Shown piece by piece: positions 27,720 through 36,000 of a stretch of 64,000 nt of DNA. Origin of the DNA: JBBSOK01 sp965219125 (GTDB lineage Bacteria > Bacteroidota > Bacteroidia > Flavobacteriales > Flavobacteriaceae); assembly GCA_965219125.1 (NCBI GenBank), contig CBDCMO010000002.1, forward strand, positions 2,046,001-2,110,000, in the 5' to 3' direction. The notes beneath the pieces were generated by a model. That model had not been told where the DNA came from. It worked only from the letters and a program-made list of their open reading frames with translations, and did no database searches. The position numbers were made by a program, and so were the translations under genes. Within the stretch, counting starts at the first letter, position 1, and every line of letters begins with the position of its first letter.

Positions 27720-27731
27720 TCAAAAAAATAG

Positions 27732-27764
27732 CAAATGGCTGTAACGGTTGGTTACAGCTATTTG
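27732..27764 (+). terminator. Hairpin after atpE, partial terminator or mRNA stabiliser
   Basis: A 14-bp stem with one G-U pair (CAAATGGCTGTAAC / GTTACAGCTATTTG) and a 5-base loop. The following bases are TTAAAATT, not a strong T-run, so read-through is expected. Such a hairpin could raise the c-subunit dose. Confidence 0.5.
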
Positions 27765-27802
27765 TTAAAATTAAAATGAAATTTCCTGCGTTAGCAGATT
27801 TT

Positions 27803-27830
27803 CCTGCAAGGTTTTCAAGACCTTTTAGGT
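27803..27830. repeat. Dispersed palindromic repeat, AAGGTTTT family
   Basis: CCTGCAAGGTTTTCAAGACC followed by TTTTAGGT, in the atpE-atpF gap. Closest in form to the copy at 21000-21030. Confidence 0.6.
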
Positions 27831-27882
27831 ATAAATAAACTTTTAAGTTGAATTAAAGATATCCGCAATTGCGGGCATAATT

Positions 27883-28383
27883 ATGGAAAAATTAATTAAC
27901 GACTTTTCATTCGGACTTTTCTTCTGGCAAATAATCATATTTGTTTTGTTGCTTATTCTATTAAGAAAATTTGCTTGGAAACCTATCTTAAATGCGGTAA
28001 ACGATCGTGAAGAAGGAATTAAAACTGCATTAGATTCTGCCGAAAAGGCAAAACTTGAAATGCAAAATCTTCAAGCTGATAATGAAAAATTATTGCAAGA
28101 AGCGCGTGCAGAGCGTGAAGCAATGATGAAAGAGGCACGCGAGATTAAAACTAAAATGATTGCAGACGCTAAAGACGAGGCAAAAGGCGAGGCAGATAAA
28201 ATTGTTGCCAACGCACAAGCGGCTATCGAAAGTGAAAAGAAATCGGCAATAGCAGAATTGAAACAACAAGTAGCAAGCCTTTCTTTAGAAATAGCAGAAA
28301 AAGTTGTAAAGCACGAACTTTCTGATAAAGAAAAGCAACTGAAACTTGTAGAAGAAATGTTGGGCGAAGCTAAATTAAACTAA
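27883..28383 (+). CDS. atpF: F1Fo ATP synthase subunit b
   Basis: 166 residues. One N-terminal membrane helix (FGLFFWQIIIFVLLLILLRKFAWKP) is followed by a long charged coiled coil (residues 35-160) rich in Lys, Glu and Ala. This is the peripheral stalk linking Fo and F1. The gap to atpH is six bases. Confidence 0.95.
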   Translation: MEKLINDFSFGLFFWQIIIFVLLLILLRKFAWKPILNAVNDREEGIKTALDSAEKAKLEMQNLQADNEKLLQEARAEREAMMKEAREIKTKMIADAKDEAKGEADKIVANAQAAIESEKKSAIAELKQQVASLSLEIAEKVVKHELSDKEKQLKLVEEMLGEAKLN

Positions 28384-28389
28384 TAGTAA

Positions 28390-28926
28390 ATGAGCAGAGC
28401 AGCTATACGATACGCGAGAGCAATATTGCAAAAAGCAACCGAAGACAAAACAGAGGCTGTTCTTTTTGGTGATATGCAATCTGTTTACGGCACTATTGAA
28501 GGTAGCCGAGAATTGCAAAACGTTCTTCAAAGTCCGGTGATTAAGGCTAATGACAAAAAAGAAGCGTTGTTAAAAATCTTTAGCGGCCAATCTGAACTTA
28601 CGCATTCGCTTATAAAAGTTTTGGTTTCCAATAAGCGCACGCCTTTACTGGGTAATGTAGCCAAAAGTTTTCTTGATATTTATAATGAACAAGAAGGGAT
28701 TAAGGTTGCAACCGTAACTACTGCCGTTCCACTTTCTGATGAATTGGAACAAAAGGTCATGGCTAAAGTTAAGGAGCTAACTGGAAGCGAAAAAGTAACA
28801 CTTACCAATGAAGTTGATCCAGAAATAATAGGAGGATTTATTCTTCGTGTTGGCGATATTCAATATAACGCGAGTATAGCGAACCAGTTAGGTAATTTAA
28901 AAAGAGAATTCAGTAAATCAATATAG
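28390..28926 (+). CDS. atpH: F1Fo ATP synthase subunit delta
   Basis: 178 residues, OSCP/delta family. Helical N-terminal domain starting SRAAIRYARAILQKATED, and the signature EVDPEIIGGFILRVGDIQYNASIANQLGNLKREF at the C-terminus. It connects the peripheral stalk to the alpha subunits. The stop lies inside a small stem (28924-28950). Confidence 0.95.
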   Translation: MSRAAIRYARAILQKATEDKTEAVLFGDMQSVYGTIEGSRELQNVLQSPVIKANDKKEALLKIFSGQSELTHSLIKVLVSNKRTPLLGNVAKSFLDIYNEQEGIKVATVTTAVPLSDELEQKVMAKVKELTGSEKVTLTNEVDPEIIGGFILRVGDIQYNASIANQLGNLKREFSKSI

Positions 28927-28950
28927 TCCTTCGCGTAAAGCTGCGGACTA
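28924..28950. repeat. Small inverted repeat after atpH
   Basis: TAGTCC and GGACTA arms with a 15-base loop that includes TTCGCG and AAGCTGC. It is followed at 28995-29028 by tandem TCTAAAATCTAA-like units just before atpA. Function unknown. Confidence 0.4.
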
Positions 28951-29029
28951 CGAGTAATAAGTCAATATATAGTATGATGTAAAGTTTTGGATACAATCTA
29001 AAATCTAACGTCTAAAATCTAAAATCAAA

Positions 29030-30610
29030 ATGGCAGAAGTAAAACCAGCTGAAGTATCAGCAATATTAAAGCAACAACTTACAGGCTTTGAAGCAACTGC
29101 TTCCCTAGATGAAGTAGGAACTGTTTTAACCGTGGGTGACGGTATTGTTCGGGCATACGGACTTTCAAACGCACAATACGGCGAATTGGTAGCCTTCGAT
29201 AGTGGTCTGGAAGGTATCGTTTTGAACCTTGAGGAAGATAACGTAGGTATCGTACTTTTAGGGCCTTCAAAAGGTATCAAAGAAGGTTCAACGGTAAAAC
29301 GTACACAACGTATTGCTTCGCTTCAAGTAGGTGAAGGTATCGTTGGTCGTGTTGTAAACACATTGGGTCAGCCTATTGATGGTAAAGGACCAATCACTGG
29401 AAAAACTTACGAAATGCCTTTGGAGCGTAAAGCGCCCGGGGTTATTTATCGTCAGCCGGTAACTGAGCCACTTCAAACTGGTATTAAATCTATTGATGCA
29501 ATGATTCCCGTAGGCCGTGGCCAGCGTGAACTTGTTATTGGTGACCGTCAAACTGGTAAATCTACCGTTTGTATCGATACCATTTTGAACCAAAAAGAAT
29601 TTTACGATGCAGGCGAGCCTGTATATTGTATATATGTTGCGATTGGGCAAAAAGCTTCAACCGTTGCAAACATTGCACAAGTTTTGGAAGAAAAAGGCGC
29701 TTTGGCCTATACTACAATTGTAGCTGCAAACGCATCAGATCCTGCTCCAATGCAAGTTTACGCTCCTTTTGCAGGTGCTGCAATTGGTGAGTATTTCCGT
29801 GATACGGGTCGTCCGGCTTTAATTGTTTTTGATGATCTTTCAAAACAAGCAGTAGCATATCGCGAAATTTCGCTTTTGCTTCGTCGCCCACCAGGACGTG
29901 AGGCATATCCTGGAGATGTATTTTATCTTCACTCCCGTTTATTGGAACGTTCAGCAAAGATTATTGCGGATGATGATATAGCAAAAGAAATGAACAACAT
30001 TCCAGATTCATTAAAAGGAATGGTAAAAGGTGGAGGTTCGTTAACCGCACTTCCTATTATTGAAACACAAGCGGGTGATGTTTCTGCGTATATCCCAACA
30101 AACGTAATTTCGATTACCGACGGTCAGATTTTCTTGGATGGAGATTTGTTCAACGCGGGTGTTCGTCCGGCTATTAACGTAGGTATTTCGGTATCGCGTG
30201 TGGGTGGTAACGCTCAGATTAAATCGATGAAAAAAGTAGCAGGTACTTTGAAACTTGATCAAGCAGCTTTCCGTGAATTGGAAGCGTTTGCAAAATTCGG
30301 TTCAGATTTGGATGCTGCAACATTGAACGTAATCGAAAAAGGAAGACGTAACGTAGAAATCCTAAAGCAAGCGCAAAACGATCCCTACACTGTTGAAGAT
30401 CAAATTGCGGTTATTTATGCAGGTTCAAAAAACCTGATGCGTAACGTTCCTGTTGATAAGATTAAAGAATTTGAAAGAGATTACCTTGAAATGTTGAACG
30501 TAAAGCACAGAGACACGCTTAACGATTTGAAAGCAGGTAAACTTACAGACGAAGGGATTGATGTAATGACAACAGTTGCAAGTGATCTTTCAGCGAAATA
30601 TAAAAAGTAA
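29030..30610 (+). CDS. atpA: F1Fo ATP synthase subunit alpha
   Basis: 526 residues. Beta-barrel N-terminus, P-loop GDRQTGKS at residues 171-178, the signature PAINVGISVSRVGG and the helical C-terminal domain. Non-catalytic nucleotide-binding subunit of F1. It is followed not directly by atpG but by a four-helix-bundle gene with AT-rich inverted repeats. Confidence 0.97.
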   Translation: MAEVKPAEVSAILKQQLTGFEATASLDEVGTVLTVGDGIVRAYGLSNAQYGELVAFDSGLEGIVLNLEEDNVGIVLLGPSKGIKEGSTVKRTQRIASLQVGEGIVGRVVNTLGQPIDGKGPITGKTYEMPLERKAPGVIYRQPVTEPLQTGIKSIDAMIPVGRGQRELVIGDRQTGKSTVCIDTILNQKEFYDAGEPVYCIYVAIGQKASTVANIAQVLEEKGALAYTTIVAANASDPAPMQVYAPFAGAAIGEYFRDTGRPALIVFDDLSKQAVAYREISLLLRRPPGREAYPGDVFYLHSRLLERSAKIIADDDIAKEMNNIPDSLKGMVKGGGSLTALPIIETQAGDVSAYIPTNVISITDGQIFLDGDLFNAGVRPAINVGISVSRVGGNAQIKSMKKVAGTLKLDQAAFRELEAFAKFGSDLDAATLNVIEKGRRNVEILKQAQNDPYTVEDQIAVIYAGSKNLMRNVPVDKIKEFERDYLEMLNVKHRDTLNDLKAGKLTDEGIDVMTTVASDLSAKYKK

Positions 30611-31020
30611 TTCAGAATTCATAATTCAGAATTATGAATTACGTACCTCGGAATAATGCAATTGTTGACAAGTCATTTTATTTTGCTTGTAAAATTGTTC
30701 TTTATGCTGAGGAATTAAAATCGAAACGTTATTACGAAATAGCGAATCAATTACTGAAATCGGGAACTAGTATTGGCGCCAATGTGAGGGAATCTCAAAG
30801 AGGTGTGAGTACAAAGGATTTCAAAAATAAATTAGGAATAGCCTTGAAGGAAGCAGACGAAACTTCGTATTGGCTAGACATAATTGAAGAAACAAAAATT
30901 TATGAAGTTCCTATTGAACTTCGAAATGATTGTGAAGAGTTGATGAAACTTTTGGTAACTATAATTAAAAATTCATAATTATTTTCAGTCATAATTCTGA
31001 ATTCATAATTCATAATTAAA
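30611..31020. mobile_element. Candidate inserted cassette between atpA and atpG
   Basis: The IVP-like gene is bracketed by complementary AT-rich sequence. ATTCAGAATTATGAATT at the left (30625-30640) occurs in reverse complement on the right (30986-31018, AATTCATAATTATTTTC through ATAATTCTGAATTCATAATT). Removal of the segment would leave the atpA-atpG order found in related genomes. The exact borders are uncertain. Confidence 0.4.
30634..30978 (+). CDS. Four-helix-bundle protein (23S rRNA intervening-sequence-type)
   Basis: 114 residues in the family pattern: KSFYFACKIVLYAEELKS, YEIANQLLKSGTSIGANVRESQRG, FKNKLGIALKEADETSYWLDII. Family knowledge: first found encoded in 23S rRNA intervening sequences of Leptospira and Coxiella, and widespread as stand-alone genes in Bacteroidetes; the fold is a pentameric four-helix bundle and the function is unknown. 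It sits in the same direction within the atp operon and would be co-transcribed. Its start codon lies inside the left inverted repeat. Confidence 0.85.
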   Translation: MNYVPRNNAIVDKSFYFACKIVLYAEELKSKRYYEIANQLLKSGTSIGANVRESQRGVSTKDFKNKLGIALKEADETSYWLDIIEETKIYEVPIELRNDCEELMKLLVTIIKNS

Positions 31021-31023
31021 AAA

Positions 31024-31899
31024 ATGGCCAATTTAAAGGAAATTAGAAACAGAATATCATCCGTCGGTTCAACGATGCAGATTACCAGTGCCATGAAAAT
31101 GGTTTCTGCTGCCAAGTTGAAAAAGGCGCAGGATGCCATTACAGCAATGCGTCCCTATTCTGAAAAACTTACCGAGCTTTTGCAAAACCTAAGCGCTACA
31201 CTTGATGCCGATACCGGAAGCAAGTATTCAGATCAGCGGGAGGCTAATAAAATTTTGGTAGTTGCCATTACCAGTAACCGTGGATTGGCGGGTGCTTTCA
31301 ATAGCAATATTATTAAAGAAGCTCGCAATTTGGCAGAAAATAAATTCGCCGGAAAGCAAGTGGATTTTATGACCCTTGGAAAAAAAGGGAATGATATTCT
31401 GAAAAAAACAGGAACTATTCTTGAAAATAACAACGCTATTTTTGACGATCTTACTTTCGACAATACTTCAGAAATTGCTGAAAAGTTGATGCTTCTTTTC
31501 TCTGAAGGGAAATATGACACAATAATTGTTGTCTATAACAATTTCAAAAATGCGGCTACACAAATAGTAATGACCGAGCAGTTTTTGCCAATTTTACCTC
31601 CGAAACAAATTGAAGGTCAAGAATTAAAAACTACCGAAACATTCTACATTTTTGAACCTTCAAAAGAAGAAATTGTTGAGGCTTTAATTCCGAAGAGTTT
31701 AAAAACACAATTGTTTAAAGCACTTCGAGATAGCGTTGCCAGCGAGCACGGCGCGCGTATGACGGCGATGCACAAAGCAACCGACAACGCGACTGAACTT
31801 CGCGACGCATTAAAGCTTCAATACAACAAGGCACGTCAAGCTGCCATTACTAACGAAATTCTTGAGATTGTTGGTGGTGCTGAGGCATTGGCGGGATAG
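31024..31899 (+). CDS. atpG: F1Fo ATP synthase subunit gamma
   Basis: 291 residues. N-terminal coiled-coil helix LKEIRNRISSVGSTMQITSAMKMVSAAKLKKA and C-terminal signature RMTAMHKATDNATELRDALKLQYNKARQAAITNEILEIVGGAEAL. This is the central rotor shaft. It ends the cluster; atpD and atpC are not in the window, as expected for this phylum. A terminator follows. Confidence 0.96.
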   Translation: MANLKEIRNRISSVGSTMQITSAMKMVSAAKLKKAQDAITAMRPYSEKLTELLQNLSATLDADTGSKYSDQREANKILVVAITSNRGLAGAFNSNIIKEARNLAENKFAGKQVDFMTLGKKGNDILKKTGTILENNNAIFDDLTFDNTSEIAEKLMLLFSEGKYDTIIVVYNNFKNAATQIVMTEQFLPILPPKQIEGQELKTTETFYIFEPSKEEIVEALIPKSLKTQLFKALRDSVASEHGARMTAMHKATDNATELRDALKLQYNKARQAAITNEILEIVGGAEALAG

Positions 31900-31918
31900 T
31901 ATTTATAAATTTATTTTT

Positions 31919-31951
31919 GAAAAGCCTTTCGTTTTGCGGAAGGCTTTTTTT
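31919..31951 (+). terminator. Terminator of the ATP synthase operon
   Basis: AAAGCCTT / AAGGCTTT stem with an 11-base loop, followed by a T-run. The IS3 element begins only 11 bases further on. Confidence 0.8.
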
Positions 31952-32002
31952 ATGGTTAATATGTCCCGTCCTGAAATAGCGATACACTAAAACCTTAGTG
32001 TA

Positions 32003-32437
32003 ATGAAAACATCAGTAAACAGGGGTTATCTAAAACGAACCCAAAAAGACTACTCGCTTTCTTTTAAGCTGCAAGTCGTAGATGAAATCGAGTCGGGAGC
32101 GTTAGATCGACTTTCGGCTCACCTTAAATATGGCATCCAAGCTAGATCGACAATAACCTCTTGGTTGCGCAAATATGGTACCTTTGATTGGGAAAACCTA
32201 TCCGTTGTAACCGTGGCAAAGACACCAGAACAAAAAATTATCGAATTAGAGGCCAAAGTAAAGCTTCTTGAAAAGCAAAAAGCTAGAGCAGAACATCTAG
32301 CCGAGAGAGCAGACAAGAAGGCAATCATTTTTGATATGCTCGTTGATATGGCAGAAAAGGAATACGACATTCAAATCAGAAAAAATTACACGCCCGAGTT
32401 ATCGAAATCTTCAAAGAAGAACACAAGGAAACACTAG
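32003..32437 (+). CDS. IS3 transposase OrfA
   Basis: 144 residues with an N-terminal helix-turn-helix (SLSFKLQVVDEIESGALDRLSAHLKYGIQARSTITSWLRKYG shape) and a C-terminal leucine-zipper-like coiled coil (EQKIIELEAKVKLLEKQK). It binds the terminal repeats. Near its end lies A6 at 32380-32385 within A AAA AAT, a classical -1 slippery heptamer that would give an OrfAB fusion. Confidence 0.88.
   Translation: MKTSVNRGYLKRTQKDYSLSFKLQVVDEIESGALDRLSAHLKYGIQARSTITSWLRKYGTFDWENLSVVTVAKTPEQKIIELEAKVKLLEKQKARAEHLAERADKKAIIFDMLVDMAEKEYDIQIRKNYTPELSKSSKKNTRKH
32380..32386 (+). promoter_or_regulatory. Programmed -1 frameshift site (A AAA AAT)
   Basis: In the OrfA frame the codons are AAA (32381-32383) and AAT (32384-32386). 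Slipping back one base continues as LHARVIEIFKEEHKETLVST in the OrfB frame without a stop through 33303. Confidence 0.75.
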
Positions 32438-33303
32438 TTTCTACCTGTAACTTACTCGGGCTGGATAGACAGGTATATTATCGATCTATTAGGTCTAGAA
32501 GACATAATCAGTCCATAGCAAAACAAGTCATAACCTTAGTCAGGGGTGTGCGCAATGTTATGCCAAAAGTTGGTGCCAGAAAATTATATCATATCTTAAG
32601 AGAAGAACTCTCTCGCTTAAAAGTAGGGAGAGACAAGCTTTTTAGAATACTCAAAGTAAATCACATGCTTATAAAACCTAAGAGAAGTTATCACATAACT
32701 ACAGACTCACACCACCGATTTAGAAAGCATAAAAATATAGTTAGCAATGTTGATATTATACGTCCCGAACAAATCTGGGTCAGTGACATCACCTACGTAG
32801 GAACTAGGATTAACCCGTCATACCTAGCCTTGATTACAGATGCCTACTCAAAAAAGATAATGGGATATAATGTATCTAACACATTAGCAGTAGATGGTTC
32901 TGTTCAAGCGCTGGATATGGCTTTAAAACACAGAATAGATAAGGAAAAACCTCTAATACACCACTCCGATAGAGGTTTGCAATACTGTTCTGATGACTAT
33001 CAAGAGTTATTAAGCAAAAACAATATCAAGGCAAGCATGACAGAGAAGTATGATCCCTATGAGAATGCGATAGCAGAGAGAATCAATGGAATACTCAAGC
33101 AAGAATTTAATATAGCTAAAAGCATCAACGATATTGAGCTGAAGAGCCAATTAATCAAAAATGCAATCGAAATCTATAATAACCAAAGACCACATTCATC
33201 CAATCATATGCTAACTCCAAAACAAATGCATCAACAAAATAAACTCAAAAGAAAACAGTATAAATCAAAAAAGCTTAACGATGCTAGCATCGTTAAGCTT
33301 TAA
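32386..33303 (+). CDS. IS3 transposase OrfB (DDE catalytic domain, expressed as OrfAB fusion)
   Basis: The open frame continues from the slippery site. An independent start is the ATG at 32548 (MRNVMPKVGARKLYHILREE, 251 residues), but the upstream residues (LHARVIEIF ... LLGLDRQVYYRS) are typical OrfB sequence and must come from the fusion. Catalytic residues: Asp in WVSDITYVGT, Asp in LIHHSDRGLQYCS and Glu in PYENAIAERINGILKQEF. The last codons lie in a perfect 32-bp palindrome. Confidence 0.9.
   Translation, partial: LHARVIEIFKEEHKETLVSTCNLLGLDRQVYYRSIRSRRHNQSIAKQVITLVRGVRNVMPKVGARKLYHILREELSRLKVGRDKLFRILKVNHMLIKPKRSYHITTDSHHRFRKHKNIVSNVDIIRPEQIWVSDITYVGTRINPSYLALITDAYSKKIMGYNVSNTLAVDGSVQALDMALKHRIDKEKPLIHHSDRGLQYCSDDYQELLSKNNIKASMTEKYDPYENAIAERINGILKQEFNIAKSINDIELKSQLIKNAIEIYNNQRPHSSNHMLTPKQMHQQNKLKRKQYKSKKLNDASIVKL
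33270..33301. repeat. Perfect 32-bp palindrome at the 3' end of OrfB
   Basis: The 16-base half AAAGCTTAACGATGCT is repeated exactly in reverse complement with no spacer. It encodes the last residues LNDASIVKL and ends on the stop codon's first base. It may terminate IS transcription or block reading into the element. Confidence 0.7.
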
Positions 33304-33387
33304 GTTATAAATTTAATCCTTTAATAATCTGTATCGATTATTTAGGACGGGACAATAATTTATTTATCTTCATTAAAATTTTACCAA

Positions 33388-33919
33388 ATGAAAAACTTCC
33401 TTTTTATAACCACGTTTTTTTTATCAACTACCATTTTTGCCCAAAACCAAAAAGGCGAAATGATTCTTTCGGTTGAGGCTTCACCATATCCAACAACCAC
33501 AAACAATAAAAATGACTTCGGTGCTTTAGGTCTTGCAAGCTTCGAGTTTTTCGTTTCAAATAAGGTTTCGCTTTCGGGAAGTTTTTTTACTTCAAATAAC
33601 ACTTTAATTAAGAATAACAGCGACGTAACAATTCATTCGTACGGCTTTATTCCTTCCATTCATTATTATTTTGTGAATAGAGAAAAATGGAACGTATTTG
33701 CACAAGCCGGTTATGGTTTTGGCTTTGAAGACCAAAAGCAAGGATATTGAAAACAGTGCTTTAGCAGTTTATAACATTGGTCCGGGAGCACATTATAAAA
33801 TTGGCGAAAAGTTATATTTGAAATTGCTTTTGCCTTATTTTAATGCCAGAAATATTACCTTAAATGTAGATGCTGCTAATGGTATTGCCGTATTTTTAGG
33901 CTTTGGATTTAAACTATAG
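33388..33919 (+). pseudogene. Frameshifted outer-membrane beta-barrel protein
   Basis: Signal peptide MKNFLFITTFFLSTTIFAQ, then amphipathic strands (FGALGLASFEFFVSNKVSLSGSFF, SYGFIPSIHYYFVNREKWNVFAQAGYGFGF). The first frame stops at 33750 after EDQKQGY. The next frame continues the protein as DIENSALAVYNIGPGAHYKIGEKLYLKLLLPYFNA ... FLGFGFKL, ending at 33919 with a barrel-type aromatic C-terminus. One extra base near 33738-33744 explains the break. Total length would be about 176 residues. It lies 33 bases after the IS element, so its own promoter region may have been displaced. Confidence 0.75.
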
Positions 33920-33969
33920 TAAAGCTTATTGTTTCAAATTATTCGTAACTTTCGTTGATGATACACAAA

Positions 33970-34482
33970 ATGAAAAATGTTGTAAAAATTCTAATATTGC
34001 CAATGCTTCTTTTGAGTTTTGCGAATTGCGGAGGAACAAAAATTAAAGATTCAAAATGGGCGTTTGAACAAAATCCGCCGTTCAAAATTGAAAATGCGTA
34101 TTATCAAGATTGGATAGCAGGTGTTGAAGGTGGCGGTGCGGGCACCAATATCTTCATCAATTTTAAAAGTATAGATGAAAATGTGGTTGTACAGAATATC
34201 TATTTTCAAAATCAAAAATTGGAAGCGAAAACATCCCAACAAAATTTGAATATTGTTAGCGGACATCTCATAAATGTTAAAAACAAGGGAGTAATTATGG
34301 ATAGCGACCCAATGAAAGAAGCTACAAATACGGTAAATGAAAAATTTCCATTTCAGCTAAAAGAAAATGAAGCTGTACTCGAATATTGGTTTAAAGGAGA
34401 AAAAAATTACTTTAAACTTTCAGGTATTCAAAAGAAGGAATTATTGCCATATCCTTCTGCCAATAAAACAGAAAAAAATTAG
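33970..34482 (+). CDS. Uncharacterised lipoprotein
   Basis: 170 residues from ATG 33970. Lipoprotein signal with lipobox LLLSFANCGG. The mature part is beta-rich: PPFKIENAYYQDWIAGVEGGGAGTNIFINFKSID, then KGVIMDSDPMKEATN and ENEAVLEYWFKGEKNYFKLSGIQKKELLPYPS. I do not assign a family; similar lipoproteins are common in Flavobacteriaceae. It precedes the flippase gene by 53 bases. Confidence 0.7.
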   Translation: MKNVVKILILPMLLLSFANCGGTKIKDSKWAFEQNPPFKIENAYYQDWIAGVEGGGAGTNIFINFKSIDENVVVQNIYFQNQKLEAKTSQQNLNIVSGHLINVKNKGVIMDSDPMKEATNTVNEKFPFQLKENEAVLEYWFKGEKNYFKLSGIQKKELLPYPSANKTEKN

Positions 34483-34535
34483 ACGGCTAAGTTTACATAC
34501 TATTTCGATACTTTTACGCTGTAAATAAATCTTCA

Positions 34536-35996
34536 TTGAGCCTTTTCAAAAAGTTATTTAAGCAAACATTCATTTACGGTCTTGCGACGGTCTTGCCACG
34601 CGTACTTTCCGTAATTTTAGTGCCACTTTATGTAGGTGTTCTTTTGCCCGAGGAGTACGGTATTTACGCGACGATAATGGCTTTCCTTATTCTCGGTAAC
34701 GTACTTCTAAGTTATGGAATGGAAACAGCTTTCTTTCGATTTGTAAATAAACATAAAGATCAAAAAGAGATTGTACAATCTACCACAAACACATCTCTTA
34801 CAATTACAACCTTAGTTTTTGTTGCATTTACGTTAGTGTTCAACAATCAAATTGCGCATTTTTTAGACTTCAACCCGCAATATATTTTTTACGCTATTAG
34901 CATTTTAGGCTTAGATGCATTAGTTGTTTTGCCGTTTGTTTGGTTTAGAGCGAACGAGCGGCCAATGCAATATGCAACCATAAAGATTATAAATGTTTTA
35001 ATAAACCTTAGTTTCAATCTTTTCTTTTTACTGCTTTTACCAAAATTGGCAGCTCAAAATCCAAATGGTTTTTGGTCAATTATTTGGTTTGAAGACAATA
35101 AAATAATGTATGTATTTATAGCCAATTTGTTTGCTAGTGCTATAACGCTCATAATCTTGCTGCCACTATATTTTAAAATTGGGTTTGCATTCAACAAAAC
35201 AATCTGGAAAAAGATGATATCTTACTCGATGCCAGTTTTAATTGCAGGCATTGCGTTTTCAATTAATGAAGCCGTAGATAGACCAATGTTAAAGTATTTA
35301 TTACCGGAAAATGTAGCAGATTTTCAGGTAGGTATTTATTCCGCCTGCTATAAATTCGGAATGTTTATGGCACTTTTTGCAACCGCTTTCAGGTTGGGTA
35401 TTGAGCCTTTCTTTTTTAACCACGCGGCGAGTGAAAATGCCAAAAATACCTATGCAACTATCACCAAATATTTTACCATTTTGGGTTGCGTTATTTTACT
35501 TTTTGTGGTGGTTTATATTGATGTTTTAAAGCGAATATTAATTCCAGATAGTCAATATTGGGAGGCATTGAGCATTGTTCCAATTATTTTGCTGGCAAAT
35601 TTGTGTCTTGGTATTTACCACAATCTTTCAGTTTGGTACAAAGTAACAGACAGAACAAGATTTGGCGCCTATATTTCAATATTCGGCGCAGTTGTAACCC
35701 TTTGCTTAAATTTTATTTTAATTCCAATAATTGGCTATCAAGGTTCTGCGTACGCAACATTGGCGGCTTATGGCAGTATGATGGTGCTTTCGTATCTTTA
35801 TGGACAAAAATATTATACAATACCATATAATCTAAAAAGGATTGGCGGGTATTTTATTCTTTCGGTTGTTTTTTCTGGATTGGCGTTTTATGTCTTGGAC
35901 AGATCTATTTTATTCGGAAGTATATTGTTTATGGTGTTTTTAGGAATCTTGATTTATTCTGAAAAAAATGGATTTATTCGAATACTAAAAAAATAA
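34536..35996 (+). CDS. Polysaccharide flippase (Wzx/MATE-like, MOP superfamily)
   Basis: 486 residues from a TTG start. About 12-14 transmembrane segments; the N-terminal KQTFIYGLATVLPRVLSVILVPLYVGVLLPEEYGIYA is typical of oligosaccharide flippases. It moves undecaprenyl-linked repeat units across the inner membrane. It is separate from the polysaccharide cluster at 3-14 kb, which has no flippase of its own, so it may serve that pathway or O-antigen. It leads a run of closely spaced genes (PH-domain protein, dut, TPR, nucleotidyltransferase). Confidence 0.85.
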   Translation: MSLFKKLFKQTFIYGLATVLPRVLSVILVPLYVGVLLPEEYGIYATIMAFLILGNVLLSYGMETAFFRFVNKHKDQKEIVQSTTNTSLTITTLVFVAFTLVFNNQIAHFLDFNPQYIFYAISILGLDALVVLPFVWFRANERPMQYATIKIINVLINLSFNLFFLLLLPKLAAQNPNGFWSIIWFEDNKIMYVFIANLFASAITLIILLPLYFKIGFAFNKTIWKKMISYSMPVLIAGIAFSINEAVDRPMLKYLLPENVADFQVGIYSACYKFGMFMALFATAFRLGIEPFFFNHAASENAKNTYATITKYFTILGCVILLFVVVYIDVLKRILIPDSQYWEALSIVPIILLANLCLGIYHNLSVWYKVTDRTRFGAYISIFGAVVTLCLNFILIPIIGYQGSAYATLAAYGSMMVLSYLYGQKYYTIPYNLKRIGGYFILSVVFSGLAFYVLDRSILFGSILFMVFLGILIYSEKNGFIRILKK

Positions 35997-36000
35997 GTTG

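Larger units (their letters stand above)
31962..33354 (+). mobile_element. Complete IS3-family insertion sequence, 1393 bp
   Basis: The left end TGTCCCGTCCTGAAATAGCG and the complement of the right end TGTCCCGTCCTAAATAATCG form terminal inverted repeats, 21 of 26 positions identical. ATA flanks both ends (31959-31961 and 33355-33357), a 3-bp target duplication as expected for IS3. It carries orfA and orfB in overlapping -1 frames. Everything needed for movement seems present. Confidence 0.9.

Noticed and set aside
29030..31899. Loss of atpD and atpC from the ATP synthase operon
   Set aside because: In Bacteroidetes these two genes are normally at a separate locus, so their absence here is expected.
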